NCBI GenBank assembly: GCA_023393165.1
Contig: JAEWMJ010000024.1
Location: 1-64,000, forward strand
DNA: 64,000 bases
Source: Bacillota bacterium
GTDB taxonomy: Bacteria > Bacillota > Clostridia > Christensenellales > Christensenellaceae
Direction of reading: 5' to 3'
In this document: in pieces, positions 49,142 to 57,429 of the stretch
How positions within the stretch are numbered: the stretch's first letter is position 1
Layout of the letters: each line of letters starts with the position of its first letter
Position numbers and translations under genes: made by a program
Notes under the pieces: model-generated
What the model saw: only the letters and a program-made list of their open reading frames with translations
Told to the model about the DNA's origin: nothing
Database searches by the model: none

Positions 49142-49815
49142 TCCAACATATCCTCCATTCGGTATCCGAAGCTCCGAATTGTTTTTATACAGGATGGATT
49201 ATGCAGCTTTTCCCTAAGACGTTTCATTGTTACGGTCAGGGTATTGTCATTGACATAATTTTCGTTTACATCCCATATTGATTCCAACAGTCTTTGCCTG
49301 GTCACAGTGCAATTCTTGTTTTTCATTAGGATTAGCAGAAGCTGATATTCCATTGCGCTGAGCGGAACTTTTTCTTCTTCACTGAAAACCTGCATCTTCG
49401 TTTTGTCAATCACAATAGAGCCACAGATTATACAGCTTCCGGAGGCATCGCCTGCCCTTCTTAGAATTGCGCAGATTCTTGAGTATAAAACCTCCAATTC
49501 GAAGGGCTTAACTATATAATCATCGGCGCCGTATTCAAACCCCTGTACAATATCGCTTGTATCTCCCCGTACAGTAAGAAATAATACGGGAAGCTCTTTC
49601 CACTTGCTGCGAATCCACCTGCATAGACCGTCTCCAGTGCCGTCCGGCAGATTCCAGTCAATTATGACAAGCGATGGTAAGTGTCTTTTCAAAAAGCTTT
49701 TCGCTTCCGTAGCCGTCCGAAAAGTTGAAACACACAGATTTTTACCTTGCAGATAGTTCCTGACGCCAAATGCAATGTTTTCGTCATCTTCAACATAATA
49801 AATGTTTTTAACCAT
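49138..49815 (-). CDS. OmpR/PhoB-family response regulator
   Basis: A 225-residue regulator. The receiver domain has the acidic pocket VEDDE, the phosphoacceptor Asp53 in IIDWNLPDG, Thr in FLTVRGD and Lys in DDYIVKPF. The C-terminal winged helix reads LSAMEYQLLLILMKN to NTLTVTMKRLREKL. It is the first gene of the minus-strand operon regulator-kinase-ATPase-permease, and most likely controls the transporter genes. Confidence 0.96.
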   Translation of the reverse strand: MVKNIYYVEDDENIAFGVRNYLQGKNLCVSTFRTATEAKSFLKRHLPSLVIIDWNLPDGTGDGLCRWIRSKWKELPVLFLTVRGDTSDIVQGFEYGADDYIVKPFELEVLYSRICAILRRAGDASGSCIICGSIVIDKTKMQVFSEEEKVPLSAMEYQLLLILMKNKNCTVTRQRLLESIWDVNENYVNDNTLTVTMKRLREKLHNPSCIKTIRSFGYRMEDMLE

Positions 49816-49999
49816 TGTACAGCCCCTGTCCTAAAAATCATTTTCCTCTTCAGTTTACGGATAAACTGGTTTGATAAGATAAATTATTCACAGTTATCGT
49901 TCATGCGCGCTAGACAAACAATCCACATTCTATAATTTAACACATTTTACAGTAAAGATCATTATCTTGAAGGGATATGCTTATTTATTGGAGCGAAAT

Positions 50000-50304
50000 A
50001 TGAACGAGAATATTTTCAGAAAGCAGAGTATTGACCGCATTTCTTCACCCGAGCAGCTCAATGATTATATAAAAGTATCAAACCCCAGCATATGGATTAT
50101 CCTGACGGCTGTTATTGTGCTGCTGGCTGCTGTATTGGTTTGGTCAATTGGCTGCCTGAGCGGGAACGGGATATCATTATGCTGCGGTTTTATTATGAGC
50201 GAAGCTCACGGGAGGTGGCCGGGATGATGAATTTAAGCCATGAGAATGTGCGCTATCTGCAGCATGCGGCGATCGGTAAGCTGAAGAAATTTATAGCAAA
50301 GTAA
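50000..50304 (+). pseudogene. Chimeric remnant: NHLP secretion protein start joined to a sigma factor end
   Basis: From the ATG at 50000 (site GGAG) the frame reads MNENIFRKQSIDRISSPEQ and a transmembrane segment IWIILTAVIVLLAAVLVWSI, which is the N-terminus of NHLP-type bacteriocin secretion (HlyD-like) proteins. Near 50145 this stops making sense, and the next frame gives LPERERDIIMLRFYYE through NVRYLQHAAIGKLKKF, the end of region 4 of a sigma-70-family factor, with its stop at 50302-50304. A deletion must have joined two genes. A terminator follows. Confidence 0.75.
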
Positions 50305-50325
50305 ATATGAATATAAGAAAAAAGT

Positions 50326-50366
50326 AAGATCCTGCTGCCACAGATAAGCGCAGGGTCTTTTTTAAT
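50326..50366 (+). terminator. Terminator behind the chimeric remnant
   Basis: AAGATCCTGC pairs with GCAGGGTCTT (one G-T pair) and is followed by TTTTTAATT. It probably belonged to the lost sigma factor gene. Confidence 0.75.
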
Positions 50367-50419
50367 TGGTTATGTTTGCATTGTTATTTGAATAAATATA
50401 TAATAAATTGTTAAATATA

Positions 50420-50680
50420 GCCTCAGCTGATAAGGTAATAAACAGTTTGCAGCGGGCCATTCGAGCCATAGCTGCGTTAGTCTCCTCGCCATGGGATCCA
50501 CCATGCCTTTGGTCGCCTGCCTTGCCCTGGCATAAATGGCCTGGCTGTAAACTCTTTGACCCTAGGGATAGATATTCGTTCCCGGCAAGACCGCAGGACG
50601 ATGGTTGCAAAGCGAGGACGAGAACGCCGCCGCGGGCGGACAGATGCCCTTAGGGCGATTACTACTTTGTCAGCAGAGGC
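50420..50680 (-). mobile_element. MITE-like element B1 (261 bp)
   Basis: TA-flanked element (50418-50419 and 50681-50682) with ends GCCTCAGCTGATAAGGTAAT and, read inversely, GCCTCTGCTGACAAAGTAGT. The body matches the reverse complement of element B2 at 55848-56216, including the CGGCGTTCTCGTCCTCGC block and CGAATATCTATCC. It has no credible gene. Its right end lies 10 nt before the start of the spoVB-like gene, whose GGGAG site directly adjoins it. Confidence 0.7.
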
Positions 50681-50692
50681 TAGGGAGCCTGT

Positions 50693-52306
50693 ATGACTGA
50701 AAAACAGAAAAGTTTTGTAAAAGGCGCGGCGATATTGGGTGTCGCCGGCATCATTGTCAAGGTAATCGGCGCCGTTTTCAGGATACCCCTGGTGGACGCG
50801 GTCGGCACCGAAGGCATGGGCTACTACAACGTGGCTTATCCCATTTACGCGCTGCTGCTGGTGATCTCCACCGCGGGGATACCCACCGCAATCTCCAAAA
50901 TGGTGTCGGAAAAGGCTGCGGTAGGCGACCATACCGCGGCGTACAATACTTTTCGGGTGGCGTTCCGCCTGCTGATCCTGGTGGGCCTTTTTACTTCGGC
51001 AATCATGTTTGCCGCAAGCACCTGGATCGCAAACGGCATTGTGCTGCAGCCCAAAGGAACTTTATCCCTGATGGCAATATCGCCCGCATTGTTTTTTGTG
51101 GCGGCTCTGTCCGCATACAGGGGATATTTTCAGGGGATGCAAATGATGGCGCCCACCGCCATAACGCAGGTGATCGAGCAGGTTGGAAAACTCGGTTTCG
51201 GCCTCTATCTTGCCTATCAGTGGATGCCCGCGGGTCCGGAATACGGCGCGGCAGGCGCGCTGGTGGGGGTTTCCATCAGTGAAGTATGCGCGCTCGTATA
51301 TATCGTGGGCATGTACCGGCGGCGCAAGCGCGGGATTATGCAGTCGGTGGATTTCAAACGGCTGGGCAGGGGCGAGCTCAGGTCAAATGCGACAATCAAG
51401 CGGCTTTTGCTGATAGCCATACCCGTAACGCTGGGCGGGTGCGTCATGCCTATCGTAGCTTCCATCGATTCGGTAATCATACTGCGCAATCTGCTTGCGA
51501 TCGGAGCCTCCCAGCAGGCGGCGGCTTCCATGTACGGGATGCTGACCGGGGTGGTGAATCCGCTCATCAATATGCCCGCCGTATTATCCCTCGCTCTCGC
51601 CATGAGCCTTGTGCCGTCCATTTCGGAATCGCTGGCGCAAAGGGATATAAAGCAGCTGAAGACCAAGGCTGCGTTCGGATTCAAACTCGCTATTTTCATC
51701 GGAATGCCGGCGGCATTCGGATTTGCGATCCTGGCCGGCCCCATCATCCATATGCTGTTCCGGTCGATCGTCAATACGGAATTTGAACTTTCCGTGTCCC
51801 TACTGCAGATCCTGTCGCTGGGCGTGCTGTTTTTGACGCTGGTGCAGAGCATGACGGGCGTAATGCAGGGTCTCGGCAAACCGGCGCTGCCGGTAATCGG
51901 TCTTACCGTAGGAGCGGTCGTCAAGGTGTTTGTGAGTATATGGCTGATTCGCGATCCGGATATCAATATTGCCGGCGCAGTTATCGGGACGATGTGCTGC
52001 TATGCCATAGCGGCGCTGATGGATATCATATTTGTAGTCAGAAATGTGAAATTGCGTCTGAGCTTTCCCGACCATATTTTAAAGCCAATGATTGCGACGG
52101 CGCTGATGGGCGGCGTTGCCATCCTTACATACAGGATGGTGTCGGGCTATTCCAATACTTTGGGGGTATTGGCCGCCATACTTTTGGCAATGATAGTATA
52201 CGGGCTTGCGTTATCGTTCATGCACGCAATTACAAAAGAGGAAATGGGCCTGATGCCGGGCGGCGGCAAAATGCGCCGCTTGATGCGCAGGGCCCGGTTA
52301 AGGTAA
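50693..52306 (+). CDS. SpoVB/YabM-type lipid flippase (MOP superfamily)
   Basis: A 537-residue membrane protein with about 14 helices in the polysaccharide-transporter branch of the MOP superfamily, which includes SpoVB and MurJ. It starts KSFVKGAAILGVAGIIVKVIGAVFRIPL, the standard opening. It probably moves a lipid-linked wall precursor; in B. subtilis yabM has this same place between spoVT and mazG (yabN). Its last codons, Leu-Arg-stop, are TTA AGG TAA, which are the flank and left end of element C1. Confidence 0.92.
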   Translation: MTEKQKSFVKGAAILGVAGIIVKVIGAVFRIPLVDAVGTEGMGYYNVAYPIYALLLVISTAGIPTAISKMVSEKAAVGDHTAAYNTFRVAFRLLILVGLFTSAIMFAASTWIANGIVLQPKGTLSLMAISPALFFVAALSAYRGYFQGMQMMAPTAITQVIEQVGKLGFGLYLAYQWMPAGPEYGAAGALVGVSISEVCALVYIVGMYRRRKRGIMQSVDFKRLGRGELRSNATIKRLLLIAIPVTLGGCVMPIVASIDSVIILRNLLAIGASQQAAASMYGMLTGVVNPLINMPAVLSLALAMSLVPSISESLAQRDIKQLKTKAAFGFKLAIFIGMPAAFGFAILAGPIIHMLFRSIVNTEFELSVSLLQILSLGVLFLTLVQSMTGVMQGLGKPALPVIGLTVGAVVKVFVSIWLIRDPDINIAGAVIGTMCCYAIAALMDIIFVVRNVKLRLSFPDHILKPMIATALMGGVAILTYRMVSGYSNTLGVLAAILLAMIVYGLALSFMHAITKEEMGLMPGGGKMRRLMRRARLR

Positions 52307-52526
52307 AGGGAGTCGAACCCATTGCCGTAACACCACTACGGCTGCACCGCAGCGCCTTGTACTGCCAAACCTTACGCCTCTCTGAACTCGCAGACCCAAA
52401 AGTCGCCGTTTGGGATGCAGTCCGCGGAAGAGGAAGAAGCCATAGTGGCGCTATGGCGACTGACGATGACAAAGAAATGCGTACAAACGGCGGCTTTTGG
52501 GCGCATGGACTCGACTCTCTTTACCT
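52301..52526 (+). mobile_element. MITE-like element C1 (226 bp)
   Basis: Ends AGGTAAAGGGAGTCGAACCC and, read inversely, AGGTAAAGAGAGTCGAGTCC (19 of 22 matching over the full terminal repeat), flanked by TA on both sides (52299-52300, 52527-52528). The element supplies the stop codon of the preceding gene. The second copy is at 57424-57696, in the same orientation; it has about 47 nt more near its left end. The right half contains CCCAAAAGTCGCCGTTTGGG and the matching inverted block. Confidence 0.75.
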
Positions 52527-52544
52527 TATGGAAGGAATGAAACA

Positions 52545-53960
52545 ATGTTAAAAATTATTGGACTCGCAGACGGAAATTATGATCTGTTAAGCGTTGGCGC
52601 CGTCCGGGAGATTAAGGCCGCTGATGCGGTCGTGCTGCAGTCGGACAAGGCCCTGTGCGCCGCACAGATCAGGCAGGAGGCAAAAGAATTCCATACGCTG
52701 GACGAATTTTTCGAACAGGCTTCGGACTTTGACGAGCTGTACCGGAAAAGCGGAGATTTTATTGCGGAACTGTCCGCAAAGAAAAAGGTGGTTTTCGGAG
52801 CGCTCGGGAACCTTCATTCAAACGGTTTCGTAGCGGCGCTTAAAACCAGAACGGAGTTTGCCGTAATTCCCGGCGCAAGCCTTGAAAGCGCCGCCCAGTG
52901 TGTTGCCGATAAATATATGGAAACAGAAGCGTTTCAAAGCGTCGACGCACGAAATATCCGCAACGTGGGGCTGGACAGTGCCTCCGCCCTGATCGTAACC
53001 GGTATGGACAACCCTCTGCTGGCCTCCGGGGTAAAGCTTCATATAACCGGTTACTATGATGATGAGACGTCCGTCGTATTTATCAACGGAGGGAATCACA
53101 AACTCATTCCCATATGCGATCTGGACCAGCAGAAGGATTATGGGATCGGGTCCATTGCGGTATTTCCCCCTCTTAAAAAAACACAGCGGACAAGGTATAC
53201 GTTTGGCGATCTTGTCGAAATCATGGAAAAGCTCCGGGGACCCGGCGGCTGTCCCTGGGATCTCGAACAGACACATGAAACCCTTCGGCAATATGTGCTG
53301 GAGGAGGCTTACGAGGTTGTGCATGCAGTGGATACAAAAGACCCGGCGGCGCTGGCGGACGAGCTGGGAGATCTTATGCTGCAGGTGGTTTTTCACGCGC
53401 AGATTGGAGCCCAGCGGGGTGAATTTGACATCACGGACGTAATAAGCAATATCTGTTCCAAAATGATCCTGCGGCACCCGCACATATTCGGAAGCGTGAG
53501 CGTCGGCGGAGCGGAGGAAGTGGTGACCAATTGGGAAGCAATCAAACGGAATGAAAAGGGTCTCTCCACTTATACGCAGACCATGGAGGACATCCCTTCG
53601 GGAATGAGCGCCCTCATGCGCGCCGCCAAAATCCAGAAAAAGGCGGCGCAGGCCGGATTCGACTGGGAAAAAGCCTCAGATGCGTTCGAAAAGGTGAAGG
53701 AGGAAGTTTTCGAATTTGAACAGGAAATCCGCAACGCCAGGCCGAATGAAATGGAAAACGAGGCCGGGGACCTTCTCTTTTCCTGCGTCAATGTACTTCG
53801 CCTGATGAAAATCAACCCCGAGGTCGCCTTAACGAGGACGATTCAAAAATTCATCTCGCGTTTTAATTTTATCGAGCAAAACGCGGGTGATGACCTCAAA
53901 AATCTGACCTTAAAACAGTTGGATTGCCTCTGGGAAGATGCAAAAAGGCAAGGAATGTAA
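52545..53960 (+). CDS. mazG: MazG-family protein with N-terminal methylase-like domain (YabN)
   Basis: A 471-residue two-domain protein. Residues 1-210 resemble the tetrapyrrole-methylase fold of YabN but lack clear SAM-binding motifs; residues 225-471 form the nucleoside triphosphate pyrophosphohydrolase MazG with LRGPGGCPWDLEQTHETL, EEAYEVVHAV, DELGDLMLQVVFHA and a second EEVFEFEQE and EAGDLLFSCVN repeat. It removes non-canonical NTPs. The ATG at 52545 follows GAAGGAA, 18 nt behind element C1, which sits between it and the flippase gene. Confidence 0.92.
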   Translation: MLKIIGLADGNYDLLSVGAVREIKAADAVVLQSDKALCAAQIRQEAKEFHTLDEFFEQASDFDELYRKSGDFIAELSAKKKVVFGALGNLHSNGFVAALKTRTEFAVIPGASLESAAQCVADKYMETEAFQSVDARNIRNVGLDSASALIVTGMDNPLLASGVKLHITGYYDDETSVVFINGGNHKLIPICDLDQQKDYGIGSIAVFPPLKKTQRTRYTFGDLVEIMEKLRGPGGCPWDLEQTHETLRQYVLEEAYEVVHAVDTKDPAALADELGDLMLQVVFHAQIGAQRGEFDITDVISNICSKMILRHPHIFGSVSVGGAEEVVTNWEAIKRNEKGLSTYTQTMEDIPSGMSALMRAAKIQKKAAQAGFDWEKASDAFEKVKEEVFEFEQEIRNARPNEMENEAGDLLFSCVNVLRLMKINPEVALTRTIQKFISRFNFIEQNAGDDLKNLTLKQLDCLWEDAKRQGM

Positions 53961-53989
53961 TAAATGTGCTTTATTAGGGGATTTTTTTC

Positions 53990-54018
53990 TTGATTTCTTG
54001 AAATAAAAGGTTTATAAT
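53990..54018 (+). promoter_or_regulatory. Promoter of hup
   Basis: TTGATT and a perfect TATAAT are separated by 17 nt, 62 nt before the hup start. Confidence 0.85.
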
Positions 54019-54080
54019 CGTGCAATAAAGGTCAGATTTTTAACAAGATTCTCTTATAAAATCTAAGGAGGAAAAAGAAA

Positions 54081-54353
54081 TTGAATAAAACAGAACTGAT
54101 TGCTGCTGTTGCAGAAAAAGCTGCTATTTCGAAAAAGGAAGCGGACAAGGCTATATCGGCTCTCATCGACGTTGTAGTTGATGGTGTTGCCGCTGGCGAA
54201 AAAATTCAAATCGTTGGATTCGGTACTTTTGAAGCAAGAGAAAGAGCTGCAAGAGTAGGAATTAATCCGCAGACCAAAGAGCAGATCAGCATCGCTGCGT
54301 CTAAAGTTCCTGGTTTTAAAGCAGGCAAAGCGTTCAAGGATGCCGTTAAATAG
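54081..54353 (+). CDS. hup: DNA-binding protein HU
   Basis: A 90-residue nucleoid protein. It shows the full HU pattern: MNKTELIAAVAEKA, EKIQIVGFGTFEARERAARVGINPQT in the DNA-binding arms, and VPGFKAGKAFKDAV at the end. The start is TTG behind AAGGAGG, although the spacing of 10 nt is long. It has its own strong promoter and terminator, as befits a very abundant protein. Confidence 0.97.
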   Translation: MNKTELIAAVAEKAAISKKEADKAISALIDVVVDGVAAGEKIQIVGFGTFEARERAARVGINPQTKEQISIAASKVPGFKAGKAFKDAVK

Positions 54354-54365
54354 TTTTATTTAATG

Positions 54366-54397
54366 AAAAGGGTGGTCGGTTTACCACCCTTTTTTAT
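54366..54397 (+). terminator. Terminator of hup
   Basis: AAAAGGGTGGT pairs with ACCACCCTTTT around CGGTTT and runs into Ts. Confidence 0.93.
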
Positions 54398-54439
54398 TAA
54401 ACTTTAATTTTTCAACTTAAGACAGTTTGGAGGATCCTT

Positions 54440-54682
54440 ATGAGGCTGGATAAATTTTTGAAAGTGTCCAGGCTGATTAAACGTCGTACGGTTGCGCAGA
54501 ATGCCTGCGCCGGCGCGCGGGTGGAAGTTAACGGAAAAACATCCAAACCCGGATATCAGGTAAAAGAAGGGGATGTTCTTACCATCCATTTTGGGGAAAA
54601 ACCGCTTTCGGTCCGTGTGCTTAAAGTGGCTGAAAATGTGCGCAAAGAAGAAGCCGATGCAATGTACGAGGTGATTTCATGA
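54440..54682 (+). CDS. rqcP: S4-domain ribosome quality-control protein RqcP (YabO)
   Basis: An 80-residue S4 RNA-binding protein: MRLDKFLKVSRLIKRRTVAQNA, then ARVEVNGKTSKPGYQVKEGDVL. In B. subtilis RqcP (YabO) works with RqcH on stalled 50S subunits to add poly-Ala tails. GGAGG precedes the ATG. The stop overlaps the ispDF start (ATGA), so both are one operon. The yabP, yabQ and divIC genes that follow in B. subtilis are absent. Confidence 0.92.
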   Translation: MRLDKFLKVSRLIKRRTVAQNACAGARVEVNGKTSKPGYQVKEGDVLTIHFGEKPLSVRVLKVAENVRKEEADAMYEVIS

Positions 54683-55848
54683 AGATCGGCGGCATAATAC
54701 TCGCGGCGGGCAGCAGTACGCGGATGGGCACGGGCAAAAATAAGGTTTTCATAAAATTCGAAGGCATCAGCGCGCTTGTCCGGAGCGTGGAAACGCATAA
54801 ACAGACCGGACTGTTCGAGTATCTGATTATCGTCTGCAAGGAAGATGATATCCCCGCCATACAGAGTAAAATGGGCCGCCATGTGCAGGGAATACGGTTC
54901 AAGTTCGCGACAGGCGGATCCGAAAGGCAGTATTCCGTGGAAAATGCTCTGGCGTTCGTTGATACTGATACGGATATCATTTCGGTACACGACGCCGCTA
55001 GGTGTTTCGTAACGACGCAGATCATCAAAGACTGCGTGGCAAGCGCCATCCGCCGCGGCAGCGGCGTGGCGGCAGTGTCTGCAGTGGATACAATCAAGAG
55101 GGTGGACGGAAAACGCGTAGTCGAAACCCTCAACAGGGACGAGCTTGTGCTGGTGCAGACACCTCAGGTTTTCAGATGCGATCTGTTATTGCGCGCACAC
55201 CAGAAGGCCAAGGAAGACGGAATTCTTGGAACGGACGACTCTTTTCTGGTGGAACGGCTGGGCCAGGAAGTATACGTGGTCAACGGCAGTGCGAACAATA
55301 TCAAAATTACCACCCCTTATGATCTAAAAATCGGGGAAAAGATTGCGGGTGAAAGAAAAATGTTTTCCAATTTAAGGATAGGAAGCGGCGTTGATGTGCA
55401 CGCGTTCAGCTGGGACAGAAAACTCATATTGGGCGGCGTAGAGATTCCAAGCAAAATGGGCCTGCTCGGGCATTCGGATGCGGATGTACTGGTGCATGCG
55501 ATCATGGATGCGCTGGTGGGAGCCGCAAGACTGGGAGACATTGGGGAACTCTTTCCTCCCGGCGACCCCAAATATAAGGACATTTCAAGCATTTTGCTTT
55601 TAAAAAAGGTTGGCGAATTGCTAAATAATTGCGGATATACTATAATTAACATAGACGCGACGCTTATCATGCAGCGGCCCAAGGTTCTGCAGTATAAGAG
55701 CGATATGATCAGGAATATTGCGTCGGCACTGGATATTGACAAACAATACATTAACATAAAGGCGACAACGACCGAAGAACTTGGATTTGCAGGCAGGGGG
55801 GAGGGCGCAAGCGCCCATGCCGTCTGCATGATACAAAAGCAATGGTAG
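54679..55848 (+). CDS. ispDF: Bifunctional IspD/IspF of the MEP isoprenoid pathway
   Basis: A 389-residue fusion. Residues 1-225 are 2-C-methyl-D-erythritol 4-phosphate cytidylyltransferase (ILAAGSSTRMGTGKNK, VHDAARCFV, QTPQVFR, DDSFLVERLG); residues 229-389 are 2-C-methyl-D-erythritol 2,4-cyclodiphosphate synthase (RIGSGVDVHAF, GLLGHSDADVLVHAIMDALVG, DIGELFPP, TTEELGFAGRGEG). There is no IspE between them. The fusion is common in alpha- and epsilon-proteobacteria but uncommon in Firmicutes, where the genes usually stand side by side. Its TAG stop is the left boundary of element B2. Confidence 0.96.
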   Translation: MKIGGIILAAGSSTRMGTGKNKVFIKFEGISALVRSVETHKQTGLFEYLIIVCKEDDIPAIQSKMGRHVQGIRFKFATGGSERQYSVENALAFVDTDTDIISVHDAARCFVTTQIIKDCVASAIRRGSGVAAVSAVDTIKRVDGKRVVETLNRDELVLVQTPQVFRCDLLLRAHQKAKEDGILGTDDSFLVERLGQEVYVVNGSANNIKITTPYDLKIGEKIAGERKMFSNLRIGSGVDVHAFSWDRKLILGGVEIPSKMGLLGHSDADVLVHAIMDALVGAARLGDIGELFPPGDPKYKDISSILLLKKVGELLNNCGYTIINIDATLIMQRPKVLQYKSDMIRNIASALDIDKQYINIKATTTEELGFAGRGEGASAHAVCMIQKQW

Positions 55849-56216
55849 ACTCAGTTGACAAAGTGATAAACGCCCTAAGGGTATGTATTCGCCCCTGGCG
55901 GCGTTCTCGTCCTCGCTTTGCGGCCAGCAAAGCGTCGTCCTGCGGTCTTGCCAGAAACGAATATCTATCCATTAGGGTTGAAGAGTTTACAGCCATGGCG
56001 CAAATGGCGCGCTACAAACCGTTTATACTAATCCGCAGTTAAAAACGTTGCGTTTTTAACATGCCGCATCTTATGCGGCAGCGGGCAAAGCCCGTGCGGA
56101 TGTAGTGCAATACTATCCGCTTGCGGCTTCGCCGCAACGGCAATCAAAGATTACCGGATTAAAAACATGCAATGTTTTTAATCTCGGAATGGTATTATTA
56201 CCTTGTTAACTGAGGC
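55848..56216 (+). mobile_element. MITE-like element B2 (369 bp) with six hairpins
   Basis: Ends GACTCAGTTGACAAAGTGAT and, read inversely, GCCTCAGTTAACAAGGTAAT, with TA on the left (55846-55847) and TT on the right. It matches B1 in inverted orientation from 55848 to about 56038 and again at the right end; the remainder (56039-56183) is not in B1 and is almost entirely hairpins. The right end supplies TGAGG, the only binding-site-like sequence before the next gene. Confidence 0.7.
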
Positions 56217-56223
56217 TTAAGCT

Positions 56224-57429
56224 ATGGTAAATGCCCGAACAAAGAGAAAAAAACATTTGGAACTGTTGCGAAGCAGCAAAACGCCGGTGAAAAAAAGCGA
56301 GATATCCAACAAAAGGCATCTCATGCGGTTGGTCACGCGCTTAGCCGTGGCGGGCTGTGCAATCGTTCTTTTTATTATTTTCGGCATACCTTATTTATAC
56401 GATGTTACAAACGGGGTCGACCCTTCACTGCGGTATGCGCCCAAGGTGGAAACAAAATTCAATATAACGGAAGATCCTGAGGCCGCTCAGGGCGCGCCCG
56501 AACTCAGGTCGGAAGAAATCGCCGTAGAAGGGGCGGATTACAACACAAAGAACGATCCGTACATGGACGGCGACAATATCATATTCTCTACGGATACCGA
56601 CAGAACAAACGGGCTGTTTTTAAACACCGTTGTGATTTACAACACAACGGACAAAAAGGCTCGTGAACTTCCTAATGTGGAAAAGAAGTATGACAATATA
56701 CTGGAAACCAAACTGTCCAGAAACATTGCGGTTTGGGCAGATTCCATGGTGGACGGCGGGGGCAGGATCTGCGGTTACGATCTGACCTCCAATCAGATGT
56801 TTGTTATAAAAGAATATGCCTATGCCGTTCCCGAACTCAGCGTGTCCGGCGATTATCTTGCGTTCATGCAGGTAGCGGGGGAAGAAACGCAGAGGCTCTA
56901 TTTATATAACCTCAAAACGCGGGAAAATGTTACCGTTCGCCTTTATGACTCAAAAGATGTATCCTGCGGCAATGTGGACGTATCCGGCAGCGATCTTGTC
57001 TGGTCCGAGTACAGCACCGGCAATCTGGCGCAGGTGCAAAGGCTCTTATTGAACGCTTCGGGAGGGGATTACGCAAATCCCGATTTTGGAAGTTCGGCTT
57101 ACGACCCCAAGACCAACGGCCGGGACATTGTTTTTTCAACAAATAAAATTTCGGAGCAGGGAGATCTGATGCTGAGCACAGACGGAGGAGTTCCTGTGAA
57201 AATTGCGGAAGGCGCGGTTTTGTACGATATTGGAGACGATTATGTTTCGTATATGAAAGATCAGAAGATCTATGTGTACGGGATCGATAACTCCATGCAG
57301 ACAAAAGAGCTTACATCCGAAGCGACGCGAGGGATACTTGCGTCCGTAAACCAAAACAACGTCTGCTTTTACGATACGACAGATATGGCGGGGACGATCG
57401 AAGTGGTGCGTTATATTCATTTAAGGTAA
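56224..57429 (+). CDS. Membrane-anchored beta-propeller-like protein of unknown function
   Basis: A 401-residue protein with a basic N-terminus of about 40 residues, one transmembrane helix (about 43-60: AGCAIVLFIIFGIPYLY), and an outside domain of about 340 residues. The domain repeats strands of the form GDNIIFSTD, RNIAVWADS, GDYLAFMQV, SDLVWSEY, GRDIVFSTN and GDDYVSYM at about 50-residue intervals, as in TolB-like propellers. I know no named homologue. It lies between elements B2 and C2; its last codons TTA AGG TAA come from C2, so its true original C-terminus may have been different. Confidence 0.75.
   Translation: MVNARTKRKKHLELLRSSKTPVKKSEISNKRHLMRLVTRLAVAGCAIVLFIIFGIPYLYDVTNGVDPSLRYAPKVETKFNITEDPEAAQGAPELRSEEIAVEGADYNTKNDPYMDGDNIIFSTDTDRTNGLFLNTVVIYNTTDKKARELPNVEKKYDNILETKLSRNIAVWADSMVDGGGRICGYDLTSNQMFVIKEYAYAVPELSVSGDYLAFMQVAGEETQRLYLYNLKTRENVTVRLYDSKDVSCGNVDVSGSDLVWSEYSTGNLAQVQRLLLNASGGDYANPDFGSSAYDPKTNGRDIVFSTNKISEQGDLMLSTDGGVPVKIAEGAVLYDIGDDYVSYMKDQKIYVYGIDNSMQTKELTSEATRGILASVNQNNVCFYDTTDMAGTIEVVRYIHLR

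Noticed and set aside
51217..51966. 249-codon open frame antisense to the spoVB-like gene
   Set aside because: Composition follows from the opposite strand; no start signals and no known family.
51940..52551. 203-codon plus-strand frame across the flippase end and element C1
   Set aside because: It overlaps the real gene in another frame and continues through the repeat.
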